Shown here: one piece after another, positions 1 through 8,442 of the stretch
Layout of the letters: each line of letters opens with the position of its first letter
How positions within the stretch are numbered: position 1 is the first letter of the stretch
Assembly: GCA_947088135.1 (NCBI GenBank)
Contig: CAMUFJ010000015.1
Location: 1-38,023 of the forward strand
DNA from: an uncultured Clostridia bacterium
GTDB taxonomy: Bacteria; Bacillota; Clostridia; Christensenellales; Borkfalkiaceae
Reading direction: 5' to 3'
DNA: 38,023 nt
Position numbers and translations under genes: made by a program
Notes under the pieces: model-generated
Databases searched by the model: none
What the model was told of the DNA's origin: nothing
What the model saw: the letters and a program-made list of their open reading frames with translations, nothing else

Positions 1-1763
1 TCGACCACGGCAAGAGCACCATTGCCGACCGCATTATGGAGCTTACGGGGCAGGTGAGCAAGCGGGATATGGAGGCTCAGCTTCTCGACAGCATGGATAT
101 CGAGCGGGAGCGCGGCATTACCATTAAACTGACTCCCGTGAGAATGTACTACACGGCGGACGACGGCAAGGAGTATGAGTTCAATCTCATCGACACCCCC
201 GGACACGTGGACTTCACTTACGAGGTGAGCCGTTCGCTTGCGGCGTGCGAAGGGGCGATTTTGGTGGTGGACGCTACGCAGGGCGTGGAGGCGCAGACGC
301 TTGCCAACGTCTATCTTGCGCTTGAAAACAATTTGGAAATCGTGCCCGTGCTCAATAAAATCGACCTTGCTTCCGCCCGTATCGACGAAACCAAGGCGGA
401 GATCGAAGACGTGATCGGGCTGGACGCTTCCGAAGCCCCCTGCGTATCCGCCAAGGAGGGCACGAATATCCACGATATTTTGGAGGCGGTCGTCAAGCTC
501 GTGCCTCCGCCCGACGGGGACACCGAAGCCCCTTTAAAGGCGCTCATTTTCGACAGCTACTACGATAATTATAAGGGCGTTATCCTCTTTGTCCGCATGA
601 AAGACGGCGTTTTGAAAGTGGGGGATAAAATCAAGACTTTTCTTTCCGAACGCACCTACGACGTGACGGAACTCGGCGCGTTTTCTCCGCAATTGCAGCC
701 CAAGGAGAAGCTTGCGGCGGGGGAAGTCGGCTATATCGCGGCGAGCATCAAGTCTATCGAGGACGTCGCCGTGGGCGACACGGTGACAAGCGCGCTTCGT
801 CCTGCGCCCGAGCCTTTGCCCGGCTATAAAAAGGTGCAACCCGTTGTATTTTGCGGAATATATCCGTTAGACGGAAGCAAATTTCTCGATTTGAAGGAAG
901 CGATCTTAAAGCTCAAACTCAACGACGCGGCGCTTATTTTCGAGCCCGACAATTCCGTTGCGCTGGGGTTCGGCTTCCGTTGCGGATTTTTGGGGCTGTT
1001 GCACATGGAAATCGTGCAGGAGCGCATCGAACGGGAGTTCAATCTCGACATTATCACAACCGCGCCGTCCGTTTCTTATCTCGTCCATAAGACGGACGGG
1101 AGCGAACTGTACGTAGACAATCCGTCCCACCTGCCGTCCCCTTCGGATATCGATTATATGGAAGAGCCGATCGTGAAGGCGGAAATCTATTCCCCGCCCG
1201 ATTATTTGGGGCAGATCATGGATTTATGTCAGGACAAGCGGGGAAACTTCAAGGATATGACTTATTTGGACGCGCGTCGGGTCAAGCTCGAATACCGCCT
1301 GCCTCTCAACGAAATCGTGTACGACTTTTTCGACGAGCTGAAATCCCGTACCAAGGGCTACGCCAGCTTCGATTACGAAATTGCGGGCTACGAGCGGAGC
1401 AAGCTCGTAAAGCTGGATATTTTGCTCAACGGCGACGTTTGCGACGCGCTTTCCACCATTGTGCATGAGGAACGGGCGTATGCGCGCGGAAGAACTCTTT
1501 GCGAAAATCTCAAAGAAGCCATTCCGCGCCAGCTTTTCGAAATTCCCGTTCAGGCGGCGATCGGCGGAAAGATCATTGCCCGCGAAACGGTCAAGGCGGT
1601 GAGAAAGGACGTGCTCGCCAAGTGCTACGGCGGGGACATCACGCGCAAAAAGAAGTTGCTCGAAAAGCAGAAAGAGGGGAAGAAGCGGATGCGTCAAGTC
1701 GGCTCGGTGGAAGTCCCCAGCGAAGTCTTTATGGAAATTTTAAAGACGAATAAGGATAAGTAG
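1..1763 (+). CDS. lepA: Elongation factor 4 (LepA), 5' end outside window
   Basis: LepA is a ribosome-associated translational GTPase, paralogous to EF-G, thought to act on stalled or mistranslocated ribosomes and in ribosome biogenesis. The reading frame is already open at base 3, where the P-loop reads DHGKST. Only about 15-20 N-terminal residues are missing; the ATG at 36 is internal and is not the start. Visible motifs are RERGITIK (switch I), DTPGHVDF (G3) and NKIDL (G4), followed by the EF-G-like domains and the LepA-specific C-terminus ending in a Lys-rich tail. It is the first of a same-strand set with the MGMT gene (15 nt gap) and hemW. lepA-hemW adjacency is common in Firmicutes. 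Confidence 0.97.
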   Translation, partial: DHGKSTIADRIMELTGQVSKRDMEAQLLDSMDIERERGITIKLTPVRMYYTADDGKEYEFNLIDTPGHVDFTYEVSRSLAACEGAILVVDATQGVEAQTLANVYLALENNLEIVPVLNKIDLASARIDETKAEIEDVIGLDASEAPCVSAKEGTNIHDILEAVVKLVPPPDGDTEAPLKALIFDSYYDNYKGVILFVRMKDGVLKVGDKIKTFLSERTYDVTELGAFSPQLQPKEKLAAGEVGYIAASIKSIEDVAVGDTVTSALRPAPEPLPGYKKVQPVVFCGIYPLDGSKFLDLKEAILKLKLNDAALIFEPDNSVALGFGFRCGFLGLLHMEIVQERIEREFNLDIITTAPSVSYLVHKTDGSELYVDNPSHLPSPSDIDYMEEPIVKAEIYSPPDYLGQIMDLCQDKRGNFKDMTYLDARRVKLEYRLPLNEIVYDFFDELKSRTKGYASFDYEIAGYERSKLVKLDILLNGDVCDALSTIVHEERAYARGRTLCENLKEAIPRQLFEIPVQAAIGGKIIARETVKAVRKDVLAKCYGGDITRKKKLLEKQKEGKKRMRQVGSVEVPSEVFMEILKTNKDK

Positions 1764-1778
1764 GCACGGCGGGACGAA

Positions 1779-2114
1779 ATGCCTTTTGACGGTGCGACTG
1801 AAATAATGATGAAGTTTGATGAATCGGTGTATGAATTTTTAAAAAGAGTGCCGAGGGGAAAAGTCGTTACCTACGGTTTGATCGCGCGTGCGATCGGGCG
1901 TCCGCGCGCCGCAAGGCAGGTGGGAAACGCGCTTCACCGTAACCCTGCGCCCGTTATCGTGCCCTGTCACCGCGTCGTGAACAGGGAGGGACGGCTTGCG
2001 CCCGCGTTTGCGTTCGGCGGGATCGACAAGCAAGCCGCGCTTCTGCGCGAGGAGGGTGTCGAGGTCGTAGACGGCTACGTCGATCTTGAAAAATATCTGA
2101 TCGAGCGTTTTTAA
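1779..2114 (+). CDS. MGMT-family (O6-alkylguanine alkyltransferase C-terminal domain) protein
   Basis: A short protein made only of the DNA-binding and active-site domain of O6-methylguanine-DNA methyltransferases. Visible are the GKVVTYG helix-turn-helix entry, the RQVGNALHRNP region and the active-site motif VPCHRVV (Cys63). Because the cysteine is present, it is not an alkyltransferase-like protein of the Trp-containing PWHR type, so suicidal transfer of alkyl groups is possible; this is inference. The N-terminal Ada/Ogt domain is absent, as in many roughly 100-aa family members, so the gene is not necessarily truncated. The ATG at 1779 follows a weak GGGAC site. The ATG at 1809 gives the more family-typical beginning MKFDESVYEF and may be the true start. 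Confidence 0.88.
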   Translation: MPFDGATEIMMKFDESVYEFLKRVPRGKVVTYGLIARAIGRPRAARQVGNALHRNPAPVIVPCHRVVNREGRLAPAFAFGGIDKQAALLREEGVEVVDGYVDLEKYLIERF

Positions 2115-2143
2115 AAACGCGTCAGCTTGGTAAGGAGTTTTTT

Positions 2144-3253
2144 ATGGCCGGTATTTATATCCATATCCCTTTTTGTAAACACAAGTGTACCTATTGCGAC
2201 TTTACCTCTTTTCCCAACCGCATTCAGTTTGCGGAGGCGTATATGGCGTGCGTGTATAAGGAAATGGATCTGCGCGCAAAGGAATTGCAGGATAAGGTAT
2301 TCGATACCGTCTACTTCGGCGGGGGAACGCCCTCCGTCATCGATCCCGACTATATTTACGGTGCGATGAAGAAGATCAAAAACAGCTTCCGCCTCGGCAA
2401 AAATCCCGAAATCACCATAGAGCTCAACCCGGGCACGGTGAGCGAAAAGAAAATCGCCACCTACAAGCGCGCGGGAATCAACCGCTTTTCCATCGGCTTG
2501 CAGACGGCGATAGACAGTCAGCTCGAAAATTTGGGGAGGATCCACACCGCCCGCGACTATTTATACTGCACTTCCCTCTTGAAGGGGGAGAATTTCTCGA
2601 CGGATATCATGCTCGGGCTCAAAGGGCAGACAAACGAGGACGTGAGAAAGACGGCGGAGCTTGCGGCGGGAAGCGGGGCGAAGCATATTTCCATGTACGC
2701 CTTAACGCCCGAGGACGGAACGCCCGTTTATACCGATTATCTCAACGGAGAACTGCCCGACGGCGACGAGGTCGCCGCGCTTTACGACTATGGCAGAACG
2801 CTGTTGAAGGAGAAGGGATACGAGCGTTACGAGGTGAGCAATTTTGCCCGCAAAGGATACGAAAGCCGCCATAATCTCAATTACTGGCGGCGCGGGGAAT
2901 ATATCGGGTTCGGGATATCCGCAAGCTCGTTTATGAACGGTCGGCGGTTTACGAACACGCTCGATTTGGACGAATATATCAAGTGCATTTTATCGGGCTT
3001 TCTGCCCGTGATCGACAGCGCTCCCGTGGAGGAGGGCGACGCGAAATTCGAATTCGTCATGCTCGCTTTGCGCACGGCGGAAGGGCTCTCCGCAAAGGCG
3101 TACCGCGCTTCGTTCGGAAGCGATTGGAAGAAAGACTTCAAATCCGCCTATGCCCGCACGGCGCACTATTTGGAGGAGGAAGGGGACGTTACCCGCATCC
3201 GCGACGAATACCTCTTCGTGCAGAATTCTATTTTATCCGAATACGCGGAGTAG
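2144..3253 (+). CDS. hemW: HemW, radical SAM heme chaperone (HemN-like)
   Basis: A 369-residue radical SAM protein beginning MAGIYIHIPFCKHKC. The cluster motif CxxxCxxC is Cys11, Cys15 and Cys18, and GGGTPS follows in the SAM-binding region. The family is often misnamed oxygen-independent coproporphyrinogen oxidase; HemW proteins bind heme and deliver it to haemoproteins. Its length and position next to lepA favour HemW over true HemN, which is longer and has an N-terminal extension. The ATG is preceded by a good Shine-Dalgarno, AAGGAG, seven bases upstream. No haem-synthesis gene lies in the window, so its client here is unknown. Confidence 0.94.
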   Translation: MAGIYIHIPFCKHKCTYCDFTSFPNRIQFAEAYMACVYKEMDLRAKELQDKVFDTVYFGGGTPSVIDPDYIYGAMKKIKNSFRLGKNPEITIELNPGTVSEKKIATYKRAGINRFSIGLQTAIDSQLENLGRIHTARDYLYCTSLLKGENFSTDIMLGLKGQTNEDVRKTAELAAGSGAKHISMYALTPEDGTPVYTDYLNGELPDGDEVAALYDYGRTLLKEKGYERYEVSNFARKGYESRHNLNYWRRGEYIGFGISASSFMNGRRFTNTLDLDEYIKCILSGFLPVIDSAPVEEGDAKFEFVMLALRTAEGLSAKAYRASFGSDWKKDFKSAYARTAHYLEEEGDVTRIRDEYLFVQNSILSEYAE

Positions 3254-3310
3254 GAGCGCGGGGGAGCCTCTCATTTCTTGCTTGGAAAAAAACCGTCGTG
3301 AGCGTAAGGT

Positions 3311-4183
3311 TTACCAAAGTTTATCGACGGAAAAACCGTTTACTTGGACGACCTCGAAGTAGGGCGAGCGCGCAATGTCGCGCGGGACGACGATCGCTCC
3401 GCCGTTGGAGTCTACGTCGTAACCGAAGTTTTTGAACGCCTGCCATACGATATGCGCGCAGTGGGTCGCCGTAGGGGTGCGCCCGTTCTTGCACTGGTCC
3501 TTGGGAAAGAAAATTCCCACCGTCAAACGATAGGGCACATGCATCAGTTTTTCCTGCGCGCTCTTGGCAATTTCGGCGGGGTCGGTTTGAGCGCGGTATT
3601 CCTCTTTCAGCCGAAGCACCATGAAGTTGGAGCAGGTCGAAAACCATTCCACCGTGCCGTATCCGCTCGGCGCGGTGGGGGTGAACGATTCGAACGTGAT
3701 CCCGCGTTTTGCGTCTACGATGAGCGCGGCGTGCCCGTTCCGCCATCCGAACGTGTGGCAGGAGGAGGATATGATGACGTCGCCGTCGTGCAGGGGCGCG
3801 ATCGGGAAAGAAACTTTACCGTCCATATAGTCGTGCGGGGTGGTGATCGCCGCCATGTCGTGCACGACCGTCCCCTCGTAAAAGAACGCGTCTTGAAATT
3901 TTTCGTATTCCGCTTTGTCCGCGGAATTTTTTTTGAGCTCGTCGAGAGCGGGACGGTTGAGCCCCGTCTGGCGGAATAAAAAGGCGTAATCTTCTTCCGT
4001 CCATTCCTCCTTTTCGAGCACGGGAGTAAGCTCCTCCCGCGCGTAAGCGGGGAGCACGCGGGCGGTTTTTTCCACTGTATAGCTTGCAATCATCAGCGCG
4101 CCCGCAGTTACGGCGAGAACGATCCATATCGCCAAAAGAACGGAAAGCGCGACGATTGCTCGATTATGTCTTTTTCTTTTCAC
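3311..4183 (-). CDS. Membrane-anchored permuted papain-fold (NlpC/P60, YiiX-like) hydrolase
   Basis: Numbered from the GTG at 4183, the protein has a basic N-terminus (KRKRHNR), one membrane segment at about residues 9-33, a spacer of about 100 residues, and a domain resembling circularly permuted NlpC/P60 proteins of the YiiX/YebB type. That domain has HDGDVI, then GHAALIVD with a candidate catalytic His (about 151), then THCAHIVWQAF with a candidate catalytic Cys (about 242), then VVPRDIARSPYF. The expected role is a cell-surface amidase or peptidase, substrate unknown. The frame stays open to an ATG at 4234, but a consensus promoter occupies 4191-4218. The ATG at 4192 begins inside the -10 box, so neither ATG can be the start. 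The first initiation codon in the transcript is the GTG at 4183, which would be leaderless. The gene stands alone on the minus strand. Confidence 0.72.
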   Translation of the reverse strand: MKRKRHNRAIVALSVLLAIWIVLAVTAGALMIASYTVEKTARVLPAYAREELTPVLEKEEWTEEDYAFLFRQTGLNRPALDELKKNSADKAEYEKFQDAFFYEGTVVHDMAAITTPHDYMDGKVSFPIAPLHDGDVIISSSCHTFGWRNGHAALIVDAKRGITFESFTPTAPSGYGTVEWFSTCSNFMVLRLKEEYRAQTDPAEIAKSAQEKLMHVPYRLTVGIFFPKDQCKNGRTPTATHCAHIVWQAFKNFGYDVDSNGGAIVVPRDIARSPYFEVVQVNGFSVDKLW

Positions 4184-4190
4184 GTACCCC

Positions 4191-4218
4191 ATTATAGCAC
4201 TTCCGTAAAATTTGTCAA
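4191..4218 (-). promoter_or_regulatory. Consensus sigma-A promoter for the papain-fold hydrolase gene
   Basis: On the minus strand, TTGACA (4218-4213) and TATAAT (4196-4191) are separated by 16 bases. Both hexamers match consensus fully. Transcription should start about seven bases past the -10, at 4184-4183, which is the first base of the GTG start codon. This decides the start of the gene and suggests a leaderless message. Confidence 0.8.
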
Positions 4219-4342
4219 GCGCTCCGCATTCCATGAACGTCGCAATACGGCGTCAGGTTATCGCGCGGAAGCCGAGGAATGAGGCGCAAGCGAGGTTTTT
4301 TTTCGATTTTCGGTTAAAATATGAGAAGAGGAATCAATTCGG

Positions 4343-4371
4343 TTTACTTTTTTACGAAAATGGAGTACAAT
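4343..4371 (+). promoter_or_regulatory. Probable sigma-A promoter for the patatin-like gene
   Basis: TTTACT (4343-4348) and TACAAT (4366-4371) are separated by 17 bases, five and five of six matches to consensus. The predicted start of transcription is near 4378, giving a leader of about 50 nt before the ATG at 4431. The rest of the 4184-4430 gap shows only a T8 run near 4297 and nothing else I can name. Confidence 0.6.
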
Positions 4372-4430
4372 AAATTTGACTTGCGGTAAACTTCGGCATA
4401 CGGAGCTTGCCGTCGGAGCGGGAGAAGCTT

Positions 4431-5264
4431 ATGGGTCTGATTTCCTATTTTACAAATAAATTTTCACGCAAGCGTCCCATAAGGCTCGGGCTTGCGCTCG
4501 GCAGCGGCGGCGCGAAAGGGCTTGCCCATATCGGCGCGCTCAAAGCGTTCGAGGAAGAGGGGATATCCTTTTCCGTCGTAACGGGAACGTCCATCGGCGG
4601 GATCGTCGGCGCGCTGTATGCAAAAGGGTATACCTCCGCGGACATGACGGGTATCATCGAGAGCCTCAACAGAAAGGAATTCGCGCGAAACTTACGTCCC
4701 TTCGGGGATATGGCGTTTGCCGAAGAGTATTTAAAAGAATACGTGGAGGGGGAGTTTTCCTCCCTGCGTCTGCCGTTCGCCGTATGGGCGACGGACGGCG
4801 AAACCAACGACGGGGTTCTGCTCCGCGAAGGGAGCGTGCCCCGCGCGCTGATCGCCTCTGCGGCGATTCCGCCCTTTTTCCGTTCGGTGGAAATCGGCGG
4901 GAAACGGCTGTACGACGGAGCGTTTACCAACGCCATTCCCGCGGACATCTGCAAGGAAATGGGCGCGGAAGCGGTCGTCGCGATCGATCTGTCCGCCTAT
5001 ATGCGTCCCGAGGAGGAAAAGGGAATGCTGTCCCGCTTGCTCGGTACGGCGGTGGGGGCGTTCGTTCCCGTAAAGACGCTTGAAAACGCAAAATCGCGCG
5101 GGTACGACGCGGCGGATATTATGCTCCGCCCCAATCTATACGATTTTAAGGCGACCGACGTTTCCCGCGAGGCTATGGATAAAATGTACGAACTCGGCTA
5201 TGCGGAAGCGCGCGCCCATATGGACGAAATCAAGGCGCTCGCCTCGCAGAAGGTAAAAAAATAA
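4431..5264 (+). CDS. Patatin-like phospholipase (RssA/YchK type)
   Basis: A serine lipid acyl hydrolase of the patatin fold, 277 residues from the chosen start. Motifs: oxyanion loop GSGGAKG (24-30), nucleophile elbow GTSIG with Ser54, and catalytic Asp162 in DGAFTNAIP. A short basic region precedes the domain, and there is no signal peptide, so it should be cytoplasmic or peripheral at the membrane. The frame is open from 4407, but the ATG at 4431 has a GGGAG site at proper distance and is preferred. It is followed 18 nt later by the MBL gene and may share its transcript. A second patatin gene lies at 23226-24023. Substrate is not predictable. Confidence 0.9.
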   Translation: MGLISYFTNKFSRKRPIRLGLALGSGGAKGLAHIGALKAFEEEGISFSVVTGTSIGGIVGALYAKGYTSADMTGIIESLNRKEFARNLRPFGDMAFAEEYLKEYVEGEFSSLRLPFAVWATDGETNDGVLLREGSVPRALIASAAIPPFFRSVEIGGKRLYDGAFTNAIPADICKEMGAEAVVAIDLSAYMRPEEEKGMLSRLLGTAVGAFVPVKTLENAKSRGYDAADIMLRPNLYDFKATDVSREAMDKMYELGYAEARAHMDEIKALASQKVKK

Positions 5265-5282
5265 ACACACGGCGGAGATCAA

Positions 5283-6275
5283 ATGGAGCACGAAAGACAA
5301 GATCCGTTTCAAAAGCGCAGGCATTCCAAGGCGTTTTATATCAAGCTTGCCTGCGTCCTGTTTGCCGTGCTTTTGCTTGCCGTTTATTTGTTGCTTTTCT
5401 CGTTGGTACCGCTCCGCACTCTCCTGCCCGCCTATTCCTTGGCGGAGCGCGGGGAGGGAGAACTGCGGTTACATTTTCTTTCCGTGGGACAGGGCGACGC
5501 GACGATCGTGGAGTTTCCCGACGGCGAAATTGTGATTATCGACGCAGGAAACGGGAGCTTTGAAAACGAAAACCATATTTACCGCTATCTAAAAGCGTTA
5601 AAGCCAAACGGCGTGAGTATTGTCGTTACGCATGCGGATCTCGACCATTACGGCGGTTTTGCTCGGCTCTGCGAAGATTTTCCTGTAACCCGTGCCTATC
5701 TTCCTTTGCTTGGCTCGTCTTTAAGCGCATATTCCGATTTTTTGAAGCGCGTAAATGCATCGGGTGCGGAAACGGTAACGCTGTCGCGCCATATTCTCAT
5801 TGCCAATCCGTCGGGTGCGTTTATCGCCTGCATTTCGCCGAACGGCGGAGAGCCCGTCGATAAAAACGAGGATTCCGCGGTGCTGTTCGTGAGCTACAAG
5901 GGCGTGAACGCACTGCTTGCGGGCGACATCGGAGAAACGCGGGAGAAGGCGCTTTTGCGCGAGTATGCCGTCGCGCCCGACGCGTTCGACTTCGGAGCGC
6001 GCCGCGTGCGGTTGGAAGAAACGGATATTTTGAAAGTTTCCCATCACGGGTCGGCTTCCTCCTCCTCGGAGGAATGGCTGGAAGCGCTCGGCGCGGAGGT
6101 CGCCGTGGTCAGCGTCGGAAAGGGAAACGGTTACGCGCATCCAGCCGAGGACGCCATGAAGAGGTTTGCCTCAGCGGGCGCGCAAGTTTACAGGACGGAC
6201 GAGCTCAGCGATATTATGATAACGGTTGCCGACGGCGGTTACACCGTCGCGCATCCGAACGGAGAAGCATTATGA
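5283..6275 (+). CDS. ComEC/Rec2-like metallo-beta-lactamase-fold hydrolase, membrane-anchored
   Basis: A 330-residue protein with one N-terminal membrane segment (about 18-43) and then an extracytoplasmic MBL domain like the C-terminal domain of ComEC. Motifs are FLSVGQGDA (66-73), the metal site HADLDH (117-122), LLAGDIGE and KVSHHGS. It lacks the competence channel domain, so it is a stand-alone hydrolase and not ComEC itself. Family members are often nucleases or phosphodiesterases; the substrate here is unknown. It begins the aromatic operon: its stop overlaps the aroC start as ATGA (6272-6275). A GGAG site precedes the ATG. Its link to shikimate synthesis is positional only. Confidence 0.88.
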   Translation: MEHERQDPFQKRRHSKAFYIKLACVLFAVLLLAVYLLLFSLVPLRTLLPAYSLAERGEGELRLHFLSVGQGDATIVEFPDGEIVIIDAGNGSFENENHIYRYLKALKPNGVSIVVTHADLDHYGGFARLCEDFPVTRAYLPLLGSSLSAYSDFLKRVNASGAETVTLSRHILIANPSGAFIACISPNGGEPVDKNEDSAVLFVSYKGVNALLAGDIGETREKALLREYAVAPDAFDFGARRVRLEETDILKVSHHGSASSSSEEWLEALGAEVAVVSVGKGNGYAHPAEDAMKRFASAGAQVYRTDELSDIMITVADGGYTVAHPNGEAL

Positions 6276-7399
6276 GAGTTACAACGGCGGGCGAGTCGCA
6301 CGGAAAGGCGCTCGTTTCTATCATCGAAGGAATTCCCGCGGGATTAAAGCTGGATCTTGCGGAGATCGACAGACAGCTCAAACTGCGGCAGGGCGGTTAC
6401 GGCAGGGGCGCGCGGCAAAAGCTCGAAAGCGACAGGGCGGAGATCCTTGCGGGCGTAAGGGGAGGAGTTACGCTCGGCAGTCCCGTCGCGCTCGCCGTCT
6501 ATAACAGCGATTATGAAAATTGGAAAGCGTACATGGCGCCCGAGGGGTGCGATACGGATGCAAGAAAGGTGACGCGGGTGCGCCCCGGTCACGCCGATCT
6601 CACGGGCTTGAAAAAATTCGGCGGAGAGGACGCGCGCAATATTTTGGAGCGGGCTTCGGCGCGGGAAACGGCGGTGCGCGTGGCGGCGGGCTCGGTGCTT
6701 CGGCAATACTTATTCGCGCTCGGCGTGGAGATCGCGGGCTATGTGAAACGCGTGGGAACGGTCGAGGACGCGGGAAGTTATTCCTTCGACGAGCTTAAAA
6801 ACAAGAGCGGCGTTTTGGGCATGGTCGATCGCGAAGCGGAAGCGCGCGCCGTAAAATTCATCGAAGAATGCAAGGCTTCGGGGGATACCTGCGGGGGCGT
6901 TGCAGAGCTTCGCGTAAGGGGTTTGAAGAGCGGATTCGGGAGCTGTATGACCTATGCGGAAAAGCTTGACGCGCGCCTTGCCTTTGCGCTCATGAGCGTG
7001 CAGGCGATCAAGGGCGTGGAGTTCGGCGAAGGGTTTGCGCTCGGCGCGAAGAAGGGAAGCGAAGCGCACGACGAAATTTTTTATACGGCGGGCGGGTTTG
7101 TCCGCAAGACCAACCGCGCGGGCGGGATCGAGGGCGGTATGAGCAACGGCGAAGAGCTTGTTTTGCGCGCCGTCATGAAGCCCATTCCCACCCTCATGCG
7201 GGGGCTGAATACGGTGGATTACGTTACCAAAGAGCCTGCGCGCGCCGACACCGAGCGGAGCGACGCGTGCGCGATTTTAGCGTGCGAGGTCGTGCTCGAA
7301 AGCGCGATCGCAACCGAACTTGCCATGGCCGTGAGCGAACGGCTCGGGGGCGATAAAATGGACGAGATAATTTCCCGTTACGGGAGGCTTCCCGCATGA
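6272..7399 (+). CDS. aroC: Chorismate synthase
   Basis: The last step of the shikimate pathway: 5-enolpyruvylshikimate-3-phosphate to chorismate, needing reduced FMN. The 375-residue protein begins MRVTTAGESHG. It shows RQGGYGRG, the RPGHADLTGLKKF stretch and ERASARETAVRVAAGSV, and near the C-terminus GGIEGGMSNGEE and MKPIPT, all family signatures. The frame extends upstream to 6074, but the ATG at 6272 matches the family N-terminus and forms an ATGA overlap with the MBL gene. aroB follows with another ATGA overlap. Translational coupling is likely along the operon. Confidence 0.97.
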   Translation: MRVTTAGESHGKALVSIIEGIPAGLKLDLAEIDRQLKLRQGGYGRGARQKLESDRAEILAGVRGGVTLGSPVALAVYNSDYENWKAYMAPEGCDTDARKVTRVRPGHADLTGLKKFGGEDARNILERASARETAVRVAAGSVLRQYLFALGVEIAGYVKRVGTVEDAGSYSFDELKNKSGVLGMVDREAEARAVKFIEECKASGDTCGGVAELRVRGLKSGFGSCMTYAEKLDARLAFALMSVQAIKGVEFGEGFALGAKKGSEAHDEIFYTAGGFVRKTNRAGGIEGGMSNGEELVLRAVMKPIPTLMRGLNTVDYVTKEPARADTERSDACAILACEVVLESAIATELAMAVSERLGGDKMDEIISRYGRLPA

Positions 7400-8442
7400 C
7401 GACGTTTCATATTCGTGAGGAGTTGAGCGCGGAGAGCGAAATCGTTTGTTGCGACAATGCGTTCGGGCGGTTAGAAGGCTTTCGCGGGCTTGTGTTCACC
7501 GATGAAACCGTAAAGTCCCTGTACGGCGAAAAAATTGCCGAATCCTTCAAGAACGCGCCCGTGTTTGCGATGCCCGCGGGAGAGGCGCATAAAACGCCCG
7601 ACACGCTGTTCGCCCTCTTAAAGGCGTGTGCGGAAGCGGAGCTTCATCGGGGCGATGCGATTTTATGTATCGGGGGCGGGGTGGTCGGCGACGTCGGCGG
7701 GCTTGCAAGCGCGCTGTATATGCGCGGGATCGGCTGCATTCAAGTTCCCACGACTTTGCTCGCGCAGGTCGATTCCTCGGTGGGAGGCAAAACCGCCGTG
7801 GATTTCTGCGGAATCAAAAACCTTGTCGGCGCGTTTCGCCAGCCCGGGCAGGTGCTCGTCGATCCCGTGTTTTTAAAGACTTTGCCCGCACGGGAACTCA
7901 GGTGCGGGTTGGGGGAAATCGTAAAACATTCCGCGCTCGACGGCGCGCTGTTCGATAAGCTCGTCCGAAACGCCGACAGGCTTTTCGATCTGGATTTTTT
8001 GGCGGAAATCATTCCCGACAATATCGCGATCAAAGCGCGCGTCGTGCAGGCTGACGCGCGGGAGGCGGGGTTAAGGCAGTGCCTGAATTTGGGGCACACC
8101 ACCGCGCACGCGTTCGAGCTCGCGGACGGAACACTCTCGCACGGGGAGTACGTGCTCGTCGGTATTTTGTACGAGGCGGAAATCGCAAAACGGCTTACGG
8201 AGTGCGACGGAGAATATTTGAACAAGCTCTGTCGGCTCGCCAAAGCCGCGCTCGGCAATCGCCCCGTTCTGCCCGAGGCGAAGCGCGTCGCCGTTTTGTC
8301 GAGGCTCGACAAAAAGAATCTTTCGGCAGATACGGTCAGCCTTGTCGCGCCCGTCCGCAAAGGGGAGTACGAGCTCTTGCGAATCCCCTATGACGATTAT
8401 GCGGTTCTCCTCTCGGAGGTAGAAAGGGAGGTATTATGTTAA
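7396..8442 (+). CDS. aroB: 3-dehydroquinate synthase
   Basis: Converts DAHP to 3-dehydroquinate using NAD+ and a divalent metal. The 348-residue protein has the NAD-binding GGGVVGDVGG and PTTLLAQVDSSVGGK motifs. Metal ligands are probably the Glu of GEIVKHS, the His of LNLGHTTAHAFE and the His of SHGEY. The last two motifs differ a little from the usual GHT(x)GHA and HGEAV, so this is a divergent but complete enzyme. The start overlaps the aroC stop by 4 nt, and the end overlaps aroE by 7 nt. Confidence 0.95.
   Translation: MTTFHIREELSAESEIVCCDNAFGRLEGFRGLVFTDETVKSLYGEKIAESFKNAPVFAMPAGEAHKTPDTLFALLKACAEAELHRGDAILCIGGGVVGDVGGLASALYMRGIGCIQVPTTLLAQVDSSVGGKTAVDFCGIKNLVGAFRQPGQVLVDPVFLKTLPARELRCGLGEIVKHSALDGALFDKLVRNADRLFDLDFLAEIIPDNIAIKARVVQADAREAGLRQCLNLGHTTAHAFELADGTLSHGEYVLVGILYEAEIAKRLTECDGEYLNKLCRLAKAALGNRPVLPEAKRVAVLSRLDKKNLSADTVSLVAPVRKGEYELLRIPYDDYAVLLSEVEREVLC

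Noticed and set aside
1779..2114. MGMT gene as a truncated pseudogene
   Set aside because: The active-site PCHR motif is intact, and about 100-aa single-domain members are common.
6074..6271. N-terminal extension of chorismate synthase
   Set aside because: The extension is antiparallel in sense to the MBL coding frame, Arg/Gly-rich and not part of the family; MRVTTAGESHG at 6272 is the normal start.
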